Assembly: GCA_021234155.1 (NCBI GenBank)
Contig: JAJEKV010000059.1
Location: 1,876,182 to 1,940,181, forward strand
Direction of reading: 5' to 3'
From: Isoetes taiwanensis
Taxonomy: Eukaryota > Streptophyta > Lycopodiopsida > Isoetales > Isoetaceae
Length of the DNA: 64,000 bases
Within the stretch, counting starts at the first letter, position 1; every line of letters begins with the position of its first letter. This document shows positions 21,840 through 32,245 of the stretch, one piece after another. The notes under the pieces are model-generated. The model was not told where the DNA came from and ran no database searches. It saw nothing but the letters and a program-made list of their open reading frames with translations. The position numbers were made by a program, and so were the translations under genes.

Positions 21840-24315
21840 GACGATGTCCAGATTAACCACCATGTCCATATTAACCATGTCCAGATTAACCACCTAGGAC
21901 ACATGTCTAGATTAACCATGTCCAGATTAACCACTTTAGACTCATGTCCAGATTAACCACCCAAGTCCCATGTCCAGATTAACCACTTTAGACTTGTGTC
22001 CAGATTAACCACTTTAGACTTGTGTCCAGATTAACCACTTTAGACTTGTGTCCAGATTAACCACCTAGTACATATGTCCAGATTAACCACCCAAGACTTG
22101 TGTCCAGATTAACCACCTAGGACTTATGTCCAGATTAACCACCCAAGTCCCATGTCCAGATTAACCACTTTAGACTTGTGTCCAGATTAACCACCCAAGA
22201 CTTGTGTCCAGATTAACCACTTTAGACTTGTGTCCAGATTAACCACTTTAGACTTGTGTCCAGATTAACCACTTTAGACTTGTGTCCAGATTAACCACCT
22301 AGTACATATGTCCAGATTAACCACCCAAGACTTGTGTCCAGATTAACCACCTAGGACTTATGTCGGATTAACCACCCAAGATTAACCACTTTAGACATGT
22401 GTCCAGATTAACCACCCAAGACTTGTGTCCAGATTAACCACTATAGACTTATGTCCAGATTAACCACTTTAGACTTATGTCCAGATTAACCACTTTAGAC
22501 TTGTGTCCAGATTAACCACTTTAGACTTATGTCCAGATAAACCACCTAGGACATATGTCCAGATAAACCACCTAGGACTTGTGTCCAGATTAACCACTTT
22601 AGACTTATGTCCAGATTAACCACTTTAGACTTATGTCCAGATTAACCACTTTAGACTTATGTCCAGATTAACCACCTAGGACATATGTCCAGATTAACCA
22701 CCTAGGACATATGTCCAGATTAACCACTTTAGACTTATGTCCAGATTAACCACTTTAGACTTATGTCCAGATTAACCACTTTAGACTTATGTCCAGATTA
22801 ACCACCTAAGACTTATGTCCAGATTAACCACTATAGACTTATGTCCAGATTAACCACTTTAGACTTATGTCCAGATTAACCACTTTAGACTTATGTCCAG
22901 ATTAACCACCTATGACATATGTCCAGATTAACCACTTTAGACTTATGTCCAGATTAACCACTTTAGACTTATGTCCAGATTAACCACCTAGGACATATGT
23001 CCAGATTAACCACTTTAGACTTATGTCCAGATTAACCACCTAGGACATATGTCGGATTAACCACTTTAGACTTATGTCCGATTAACCACCTAGGACTTAT
23101 GTCGGATTAACCACCTAGGACATATGTCGGATTAACCACTTTAGACTTATGTCCGGATTAACCACTTTAGACTTATGTCGGATTAACCACCCAAGACTTA
23201 TGTCCGGATTAACCACTTTAGACTTATGTCCGGATTAACCACCCAAGACATATGTCCGTCGGATTAACCACTTTAGACTTATGTCCAGATTAACTTTAGG
23301 ACACCCAAGTCCCATGTCAGATTAACCACTTTAGACTTTTGTCCAGATTAACCACCCAAGACTTGTGTCCAGATTAACCACTATAGACTTATGTCAGATT
23401 AACCACTTTAGACTTATGTCCGGATTAACCACCTATGACTTATGTCAGATTAACCACCTAGGACATATGTCCACTTTAGGATTAACCACTTATAGACTTA
23501 TGTCGGATTAACCACCTATGACTTATGTCCAGATTAACCACCTAGGACATATGTCGGATTAACCACTTTAGACTTATGTCGGATTAACCACTTTAGACTT
23601 GTGTCCGGATTAACCACCCAAGACATATGTCGGATTAACCACTTTAGACTTGTGTCAGATTAACCACCCAAGACTTATGTCCGGATTAACCACTTTAGAC
23701 TTATGTCCGGATTAACCACCCAAGTCTTATGTCAGATTAACCACTTTAGAGACTTGTGTCAGATTAACCACCTAGGACATATGTCCGGATTAACCACTTT
23801 AGACTTATGTCCGGATTAACCACTTTAGACTTGTGTGTAACCACCTAGGACAGTTTAACCACTTTAGACTTGTGTCCAGATTAACCACTTTAGACTTGTG
23901 TCCAGATTAACCCCCGGACTTGTGTCAGATTAACCACCCAAGAGACTTGTGTCGGATTAACCACTTTAGACTTGTGTCGATTAACCACTTTAGACTTGTG
24001 TCCGGATTAACCACCCAAGACTTACGTCCGGATTAACCACTATAGACTTATGTCGGATTAACCACTTTAGACTTATGTCCAGATTAACCACCTATGACTT
24101 ATGTCCAGATTAACCACTTGTGTCCAGATTAACCACTTTAGACTTGTGTCCAGATTAACCACCTAGGACATATGTCCAGTTTAACCACTTTAGACTTGTG
24201 TCCAGATTAACCACTTTAGACTTGTGTCCAGACTAACCACTTTAGACTTGTGTCCAGACTAACCACTTTAGACTTGTGTCCAGATTAACCACCTAGACAG
24301 ATTAACCACCTAGAC
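21840..24315 (+). repeat. Motif array 3 of MULE 1: ~2.5 kb of 26-bp tandem units
   Basis: Roughly ninety units of about 26 bases with the invariant core GTCCAGATTAACCAC and a spacer in a few flavours (TTTAGACTTAT, CTAGGACATAT, CCAAGACTTGT). Some units in the middle (about 23050-24060) lack bases and read GTCGGATTAACCAC or GTCAGATTAACCAC. There are no unique spacers. Orientation is opposite to array 2. Confidence 0.95.
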
Positions 24316-24615
24316 AGAATAGAAATCCCATAGAAATTTGAAGAGAAAGAGAGGAAGGAACACTATTGTGAGATTAAGATAGACATCTATTATATTAAAA
24401 ATTGAGATTACAAAAAAAAAGATAGGAAGCAGCCTTGTGGCTTGTCACAGAGATGAACTTGAACTTCTTCACAAAAAAAGAGAGGCATAAGCCCAGCACA
24501 AAAGGCCAAATACCAGATATTTGTTAGACAGCTGCATCCGCTCTGTACCAAGATATTAGAGTGTCCAGGTAGAAAACTAGAGAAAACTATCAACTGGGAT
24601 TACATACGATGGTGC

Positions 24616-25265
24616 TTATTTGGAAATGCTCTCAACAGTTACATCTGGCACAGAAATGGGTTGTTGCCACAACATGTGATCTAGCACTTCACAAAGGCTA
24701 GGATCCCATCCCTGCAGGATGTCCTTGATCAACATCTTCTTCTGCATCTTGCACGAAACATACATTTCCTGAAAAGCCGGTTTCAAGTCATTACCATGCC
24801 AAACGAAATCCATGGCCAGCAATCTCCTCAAAGCCTTCGACTGGATGATGCACCTCTTTAGCTCTGCTAACATTGCTCCATCTGTGGGCTTACTAGCATC
24901 AGTCTGCAGTGGTCGGGGGGTCTCTCTTAGGCACTTGATCCTCTCTACTGCACCTGATGAAAACATGCAATCCAAGAACCCTAAACAAATTGAGGGATCA
25001 AGAAGTAAAATGGGAGGGACAAACTCTTACTTCTGAATGTGTGAATGCTGTCCACCTGGGCGAGTTCAATGCCTACGTCTTCCTGAAGCTCATTAAGGTG
25101 GACTAGAACGTCCTCAAGAGTGTGCACGTTCTGGACACTGCGCCTCCTCAGCTCCTGCCTGGTCCTCACCATCTTCGCTTCTAGGCGCTCCCTTCCTTCG
25201 CTTCTAGGTGCTCCCTTCCTTCGCTTCAAGGCGCCGCCTTCACTTGAGAATCCTACAATGCCCAT
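24616..25265 (-). CDS. Two-exon MULE accessory protein, shared with MULE 2
   Basis: Exons 25265-25031 and 24953-24616 join at a phase-1 intron to give about 190 aa. Exon 1 is basic (RLEAKMVRTRQELRRRS) then helical (LVHLNELQEDVGIELAQ). Exon 2 contains AMLAELKRCIIQSKALRRLL. The second MULE has the same design at 48167-48778, with LNEIQEEVREAD and LMLELKKYVIGVKALRALL and an intron of the same phase at the matching place. The conserved structure in two otherwise very different elements shows a real gene. Its function is unknown. It occupies the place of a second mudrB-like gene, though I see no similarity to mudrB that I could name. Confidence 0.75.
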
Positions 25266-25289
25266 TCAATTTAACCATGTCCGATTACT

Positions 25290-25490
25290 CACATCATATT
25301 CCACACATGGCTCGAGATGTTCCACACATGGCTCAACATGTTTAATCGTGGTCCCTATTACACACATCATGGTTCTACACATGGCTCAAGAAATGTAACC
25401 ATGTCCCGATTGCACACATCATATTCCACACATGGCTCGAGATATTCCACACATGTCCAGATAAACCATGGTTTATCAGGACTCTGGTTT
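25290..25490. repeat. TTCCACACATGGCTC repeats and an inverted motif pair
   Basis: About six imperfect copies of CACACATGGCTCGAG in a short stretch, followed at about 25455-25485 by GTCCAGATAAACC facing GGTTTATCAGGAC, an inverted pair of the element's motif. No gene seen up to the right TIR. Confidence 0.65.
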
Positions 25491-25559
25491 TTTGGTGGTT
25501 ATTTCCGGCATTGGTCCTTTGGTTCTTAATTCAATAAATGTCGAGATTTAAAAAAAAAT

Positions 25560-25917
25560 GGAGAGACAGAAAACGGAGAAATCCGCCATGAAGGATCTTC
25601 CGTGAAGAAAGATCCGGCGTGAAGGAGCGTGCCATCGCTTCTGGCAGCAGGTACATCGAGGTACCCTATGCGGCAGGCAGAGGTACGGTTGCCAGCCGAA
25701 AAAAGTGATGGCAGGTGGGAGGCAGGTCCGGTAAGCAATCCCATGGCATGGATGCGTGGTTATCCATCCGGATGCATCCGCGATGGGGCATGGATTGCGC
25801 GGCATGGGGATGCGGCGATGGGATAGATGCGGGATGGGGGGATGGGCGATTTTAGCGCGGAAACCATGGAAGGGACGTCCAGATTAACCGCATCCCGGAT
25901 GACATATACGGACTTCC
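25560..25917 (-). repeat. Right TIR of MULE 1
   Basis: Inverted copy of the left end. It contains one GTCCAGATTAACC motif at about 25877-25889, linking the terminal repeat to the internal arrays. The inner boundary is approximate because the GGATG-rich tract is low in complexity. Confidence 0.8.
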
Positions 25918-25926
25918 ATCAGGATG
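25918..25926. repeat. 9-bp target-site duplication, right copy (first MULE)
   Basis: ATCAGGATG, matching 15288-15296. Confidence 0.95.
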
Positions 25927-27189
25927 TAATTGGTGCTTTTGACAGTGTTAGATGGCTTAACGTGATGCCATTCAATAAACCAAATGAAGCCCAATCTCAT
26001 GAGTGCCATGGAAATGCAAAAATGGTCGATCAACATAATGGATGGTTTTGCCACTTATATACAAGGCGTAATTGAAGAATACAAGAAAAGTTTGAGAATA
26101 CAAGAAAAGGTTGACTACGATATAGATCCATTTGCTTCTGCAGATGGTGGATCTACGTGCTTGACCCTCCGTCTAATAGGCTTCATGCTCTCGATAAGGT
26201 AAGATAGCCCCTTCAAGACATGCAGACGGCTATATGGAACCCCGGTTTTGCCAAGGCTTTTCCACATGAATCAAGCAAAGCACAAAACAAGGCACATACT
26301 TGATGTCATAATGCAATACCTACAAACAACAAACCCCAATTTATTAGAGCTGCTTGACGGCCTAGTCAAATACCAATGTTTAACAAAATGCTCATGCACG
26401 GTTAGCATGCAAACCAATACTCTTGTTCGGCATGATTTGCTAGAAACGTAATTTACAAAACATCGGGTTCAACTCCCTCATTATTCGGAAAAGCTAGCAT
26501 GCACAAGGGCGATGATAATCTTCTTTCATCCGGCATTATACTTCTCCAACCCAAAGACAAGAGTCCGAGTAATCACAAAATGGCAAGTCCCAATAAGCTG
26601 GCTTCTTGGAACTAATAATGTAGGCGGATATGATCCCCTTTGTCTACATTCAGGTCATGCATAACCTCGTCAAGGCTGCAGGTGTACACCTACTAGAAGG
26701 TTATGCAACTTTTGCTAGACAGTTGGAAAGTACTTCTGCTGTTTAGATGCAAGCTTCAAAAAGTAAAGACAATGTACCACATTTTACTGAGTTCCACGGC
26801 CGGGACCTTTTAAAGCACGGTTGTTTCCTTGGCTAATGCAAAGTATCCATGCATTACTCATAAAAATTTCAAATGTTAGAAAGCCAATCTCAGATTGACA
26901 TGTTTTACGGTTTGATACTTGAAAAGCTCCAACTAAGAACTTCATTCGATTTATGCAAAGTAAGGTAGATCTAACCTCTGCCCGACCATCTCCGATTGTC
27001 AACATCCGCCATGACTACATGCAGCCAATCTTGATTTTCTCTCCACCTCGAACCAGCTTTAACAACAACTTACGGGGGTACATTTTGGAGAATAGAACTC
27101 AAGCAAAATAGCCCTTTTATTGCTAGCCAATGCAAGTGCAAATGCTCTTTCTTCACCTCACCACCGCTCTTGAGGAAACAAAAGCAGGC
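25927..27189. other. Intergenic stretch, no supported gene
   Basis: Contains only short open frames without recognisable domains. A splice-like CTCTCGATAAG|GTAAG at about 26200 ends a possible exon (YDIDPFASADGGST), but I find no partner exon. Confidence 0.45.
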
Positions 27190-27567
27190 TCAACCTTTGC
27201 GCCTTCTTTCCAAAAGCCCCAAACTCATGCCAAGACCCTGAACTCTAGACATCAACTGTTCTGCAAGGGGAACCCTAATCTCTGTTTCGGAAACCTTTCC
27301 TCCTAAAAAAGGAACTACATGACCCAAGGGAGCTCCCCGTCGCATTTGGATCTTTGAACTAGCATGTCCTTTGTTTTCTTCATCAGAAAATTTAGGGTTT
27401 ATAGAAGCTAAATCTGCTTGGAGGTGCCGGAAGCAGTTGTTTGCAATATTTAGGGCCCACGAAAAATCCAGGCTTGTGTTGATACGAGCAGAGGACTGAG
27501 ATGGCCATCTTAGATTGAGCCATTGAACTTGGATGGGATCTGAAGCTCTGCTTGGTACAGAATCCAT
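27190..27567 (-). CDS. Possible small gene, 125 aa, unknown
   Basis: An ATG-initiated minus-strand frame (MDSVPSRASDPIQVQ...) with a moderately coding-like composition. The C-terminal half reads MRRGAPLGHVVPFLGG and VSETEIRVPLAEQLMSRV and ends in a basic tail. I recognise no domain, and upstream the promoter is not obvious. It could be a host exon, a decayed gene or chance. Confidence 0.25.
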   Translation of the reverse strand: MDSVPSRASDPIQVQWLNLRWPSQSSARINTSLDFSWALNIANNCFRHLQADLASINPKFSDEENKGHASSKIQMRRGAPLGHVVPFLGGKVSETEIRVPLAEQLMSRVQGLGMSLGLLERRRKG

Positions 27568-27662
27568 TACTTATCAACTCCGCGCATTTCCTCACTATTT
27601 CTGCTACTGTGAGGAGAAGATTATGTGGATAACTAATGCCAGGTCAGCATCCATGGCAACGT

Positions 27663-28080
27663 TAGGGCTGCCCACGTAAGTTGTGGCCAAAACCATACCC
27701 TAAGGACACCAGCGGCCGGCCAAGAATCAATTTTGTGCGCACTAGGGGGACGAGGATGCCCAAGAAGTTCTTATCACACCTGCGCCCAAGATACTTGTGC
27801 TTCGATCGATATTCTTTGCTGCATAAGAACCCTAAATTTGCAGCCTTGATGATTTTCTGCGACGATCTTTTCTGCAACGTGAGCTGAGCTGGCAATGGCC
27901 ACGATCTTGGGCAGGGGGTAACCCCCGGCCAAGAATTTTAAGAGTGCCCAGGAATTTTTGTGTTTTGGGCACCCCTGGTGTGATAGGAGGTGCGTCCAAG
28001 TTTAAGAAATGCTACTTTGTGATTGGTTGAGGCTTTTTTTGAGTCTTGGCCGGCCACAAGTGTGTTTCCAGCCTAAGTTA
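27663..28080. repeat. Possible small inverted-repeat element with GGCCGGCCAAGA
   Basis: GGCCGGCCAAGA at about 27712 faces TCTTGGCCGGCC at about 28045, with a third GGCCAAGA at about 27930. The outer sequences TTAGGGCTG (27664) and CAGCCTAA (28069) are also inverted. I see no convincing target duplication. GC content is higher than in the surroundings. Candidate MITE. Confidence 0.35.
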
Positions 28081-28937
28081 ACCGCTAGGCTTTGTAAACC
28101 AAGAAATCCCTGGTGTTTATTGCTGCCCTATGATAGTGCATAACAGGCAAGTGGAAGAGAGAAGGGGGCATTAAAGGCAATTTGAGATCTCATTTCATCC
28201 CCCTAAGAATCCTCCAATAAAATGGCTTCCCTCTTTAAATTGCAATTAATGCAGCACCAGCAACTTCATAGCCTTCATTTTTCAAGCATAACATTTGATC
28301 CACTCGTCAAAATGTTGCGGCGTTTGTTGCATTAGATGCGGAATGAAAAGATCTTTCCAATGATATATGGTTATCATGTATTTCAACATGGGCATATGCG
28401 TTAACCTTAAAAAAATATATTTTTTTGCTTATTTCTTGTACATTTATATCATAAAAGGTATATGAATGGGTTATCAATGGATAGATCTTTAGAAGACGAA
28501 TCCATTGCTATAAAAAGTGCTTGAATCGGATTTCTGGATCAAAAGTTATAGTGAAAAAATGATACTACAGAAGTTAGTTGGAACTGCATTAATTACATGC
28601 TGCCACATAATACTGGAATGAAATACACTGAAGCTCTTCTCTTATTGGACAGTTTAAAAAGCTTACGTGGCATTTTAAGCATCTCTTAATGGGACAAAAT
28701 ATGATCTCAAATTGCCTCTAATGGGGGGAGCGGCGGCATCGCAATTTTGCCCTCCATTCAACTTTGGAGGGCTTTCTTTGCCCTGGATTCAGCCTCGGAT
28801 GTTAATAATCCAGGCTCGGATGCTGATAATCGAGCTCTGGAGCTCTGATAACCGGTCTATGACCCTGCTAAACCTGTGATAACTGAGCTATGGAAGCTCT
28901 GATAACCCAGCTATGGATGAGGCAGCTTGACTGCCAG

Positions 28938-29047
28938 TTAAAGGGGATAAACACCCCTGCTGGCCCATGACCTCAGCTAAATGAGCTCACCCCTCCGGGC
29001 TCGCCCATTTATCTGAGGTAATGGGCTCTCAAGGGTGTTTATCCCCT
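28938..29047. repeat. Foldback hairpin, ~47-bp arms
   Basis: The left arm starts GGGGATAAACACCC and the right arm ends GGGTGTTTATCCCC. Between them GCCCATGACCTCAGCTAAAT pairs with ATTTATCTGAGGTAATGGGC apart from a few mismatches, with a short loop near 28990. A preceding stretch (28790-28920) repeats GATAAC..AGCTATGGA. It could be a MITE relic or a hairpin RNA source; no evidence decides. Confidence 0.6.
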
Positions 29048-31613
29048 CCTTCCACCGCCACTATTCCACTCCTGTTCCGTCAATTCTTCAAGGAAACACT
29101 GCTATATGTAGATGGTAGCTTCTTGTCAAAGACCACAAACTCCCCAGGGATCTTGCCAAGGAGTAAAATCCTTGATAATTGCCACCACATCAAGAAATGC
29201 CGGGCTATGATGGAATGTCAACACTCACAAAATCTTGATATTGTGGACTTTCGTAATTCATCCTTGCAAGAACTTCCGACTGAGTCGAATCTAGGCATTA
29301 TTGGTTCCCTTTTCTGGGTTGTCCCCCACAACCCTTGCTTAATTGGAAAGTTTAACAATCTAAACATAGGATCTTGTGCGTAGGAAAATAAGTTTCAAAG
29401 CTCAAAATTTTTCTTTCCCTCTCGTGTGACTTGGATGGCCACCTAGGTGTGCCATGTATAATTGTTATTGTTCGGTTCTACATGGCATCGGACTCTTATC
29501 GGCATCCTCTCCCATTTTTTTCTCGTATTTCCTCTCTTCTATACTTTTTGGTTTGCCCGTAGAGCAATCGTTGAGGAGTGTGGGGAGGAACAGATTGAGG
29601 GTCACGATTTAACAAATATTGTGGCATATTCTTTGTCTACGGCTGCGTACTTTCATGATTCTAGGGACACCTGAGGACAACTAGGCGATGTAAATTTTAT
29701 GGGAGTCTGGGTGGAAGGTGGGGCTGGAATCTCTGTTTTCTTGCATCGCCTAGATGTAGTGAAGGAAAGTGGAATCGGGGATGTGATCTTCGCTTCCTAG
29801 CGCTTCTTTATGGTAGTGAGGCAGAGGTAGGCAAAGGGGAAGTTCGTCAAGGCAACGTATGTTCAGAGTAATTATAATGGGTTATATGGATCATTTTGTT
29901 CAACGTTTTCTTGGTTTTCTTATATCTTTTTGGAAAAATACGGAGTCAGATGGAAACCTGGATACTCAAGGAAGGTGACTGTTGCATATTATTATGGTCA
30001 AAAAACAGCTAATGGAGCTACATATTTTAAACGAGGTGCAACTTGAACTAGTAAGACTACTTTAATCAATCTAACCAGGGAGGAGCTAACGTGATTATTT
30101 TTTATCTTAAAGCTATGTTTTTTTTTATGACAATCCAGTGAATTATTTTAGGAATGTCCTCTATGGTTTTAGAAATTATATCGATATCAAAGACTATTTT
30201 AACCAATCTAACCATGGAGCTAACGTGATTATTTTTTATCTCATAAATCTACGTTTTGCTTGTAACAATCCATTGAATTATTTTAGTGATATGGTCTATG
30301 ATTTCAGGAATTATATCCATATCAAATCCCCTTAAATCCCCTGTTATTTTGCTACATATTCTAAACAAGATGCACCCTGAACTACCACAGTCGTCGGATC
30401 CATCGATTCTACGACTCAGACCGTATGTTAGAGCCTCTCGGCACCTCTTGTGTCGCTTATGCTCAGTTATGATTGGGGGTGCCTATGATCTTGAGATGTC
30501 AAATACGAGTTTGCCTAAGATTTTAATGGTATATCGAGCCTCTGTACGACTTCGCCTAAGGTACTAGAATATGAAATACGGGCTCAAACTCAATGTCCTA
30601 GTAATACTACTTTAACCAATTTAACCAGGAAACTAAATGGTTATCTTTATCTTTTATCTTAAATCTATGTTTTTTTTAATAACAATCCACTGAATTATTT
30701 TAGGGATATGGTCTATGGCTTTAGAAATTATATCCATATCAAAGACTACTCTACTTTAACCAACCTAACGAGGGAGCTAACGTGATTACTTTTAATCTTA
30801 AATCTATGTTTTTTTTATAACAGTCCATTAAATTATTTTAGATATGGTCTATGGAGGAATTATATCCATATCAATCCCCCTGGAACCCCCTGTTATTTTG
30901 CTACATATTGGAGCTTAATGAGGCTCAGATTCTAGAGCATTTAAAAAATGCATCAGAGTTTTTAGGTCGTTGCGAATCTCTTTGGAAGGCACCAGTGTTG
31001 TTCTTTCTAATTATCAAAGTCTGCTAACCAACAAGCTTACTTCTCTAGGATACTTAAAAAGTTCAGGAAGGGAATTCAAACCAGTATAAGCTGAATGATT
31101 ATCTAAAAATCTTGGCGAGAGGCTAAAGCTGTAATCCATAATATTCTATGCTTCAAGAACCATTTCATATATAGCACTCAAAAAGTTTTTGCCTTTAGCA
31201 CAAAAGGATTGTTCACTTTTTTCTAAACTCTAAATATTGCCTAATTCTGCATTACCAGCCTTTATTCGCTCATCTTGGACTGGGGCAGACCTTTTGCAGG
31301 CCGTTCCGATCAGTTCCGACCAAGTTTTTGTCTTCGCCACTAAGTTCACGGCATCATTTGCGTTTTGCTATCGTTTGACGATTTTGTTAGCTTATAACTT
31401 AATTTTAAGGTTTAGTTTTATTTAATGATCAATTACTTCTAAGGTTTAATGCTACTTTTTGTTTATTTTAAAGCAACATTTCTAAGGCTATAGAAGTTAT
31501 ACTCATCTACAGATCTTAACTCCAATCTTAGTTCCTTTGCATCTGTGTTCATCCCCGCAAATCATCTGAGCCACACCCCTGAGCTTGTGCTTTAACAATC
31601 CTTCTTGTCTCAA
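29048..31613. other. Intergenic stretch with a ~140-bp degenerate repeat
   Basis: No supported gene. Four diverged copies of a ~140-base unit lie at about 30040-30185, 30190-30330, 30600-30745 and 30755-30880. Each contains GAGCTAACGTGATTA, an AT-rich tract, TGAATTATTTTAG and GGTCTATGG...AATTATATCCATATCAA. Copies two and four share a further tail, CCCCTGTTATTTTGCTACAT. The flanking open frames look like chance. Confidence 0.55.
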
Positions 31614-31618
31614 AGCTG

Positions 31619-32222
31619 TGTTGAAATGTGTCATTGCATATGCTTAATGCAGATGTGAGTGATGTTCTGAGATTCTTGAAATTGATCTATGGCTTATAGG
31701 TTCAATCAATGGATTACCTATGTTGCATAGATGCAATCATGACATGGTTGAAAATCATTTAGGGTTGCCCAAGGTCATGTTGTTTAAGGGGTTAAAATAT
31801 ATATTCAACCGTCAGCAAAATAGACTGAAGGCATGTGGGATAAATCATAACCGATTCCAAACGGCAAGGCAAATCTTTTGGCTTGAATTCTTCCAAGATA
31901 AACACCTGTGAGAGATCACCGCCTGCTAATCTTGTATAGCTCATCTGTATATAATTGATTAATGATGGTGAGGTAAAAAAAAAAGGGCGTCTGAGCAGAC
32001 CGATCTTCATTCAACAATAAGACCAATTGTTTGAAGTTATTTGAGTGCTAAGTGCACTGAAGCTACAGTAACTTGCCTAAGATTATTTCAATGGTCAAAG
32101 TATTTTTGAAGTAGTTTCCATTTCTCAAATGTATGTAGTGAGACAAATTGAATTAAACTTCTTGTGCTAGATTATTGTGTATACAAGGTTTCTAGAAGAT
32201 ATATTGCTTGTTTACACTAACA
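31619..32222 (+). repeat. Left LTR of the copia element
   Basis: 604 bases, TG...CA bounded, followed directly by TTGGTATCAGAGCC. Confidence 0.93.
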
Positions 32223-32223
32223 T

Positions 32224-32235
32224 TGGTATCAGAGC
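32224..32235 (+). promoter_or_regulatory. Primer-binding site (initiator Met tRNA)
   Basis: TGGTATCAGAGC, one base after the left LTR. This is the standard priming site of many plant copia elements. Confidence 0.93.
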
Positions 32236-32245
32236 CATCAAACAC

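Larger units (their letters stand above)
15297..25917. mobile_element. 10.6-kb Mutator-like element (MULE 1)
   Basis: Flanked by a perfect 9-bp duplication ATCAGGATG (15288-15296 and 25918-25926). The first 22 bases of the two ends are exact inverted copies beginning GGAAGTCCGTATATGTCATC. Weaker inverted similarity, rich in GGATG/CATCC, continues inward for about 150 bases or more. The element encodes a MULE transposase at 15715-18579 and three further genes at 19569, 20681 and 24616. These are separated by arrays of GTCCAGATTAACCAC. The intact duplication and well-preserved ends indicate a fairly recent insertion, although the transposase has an apparent frameshift. Confidence 0.95.

Noticed and set aside
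21840..24315. CRISPR array
   Set aside because: Periodicity is 26 bp with recurring, not unique, spacer text; orientation flips between arrays; the setting is a MULE in a eukaryotic genome.
27663..28080. Definite MITE call for the GGCCGGCCAAGA inverted repeat
   Set aside because: Arms match only in short blocks and no target duplication was found, so it is kept as a weak candidate only.
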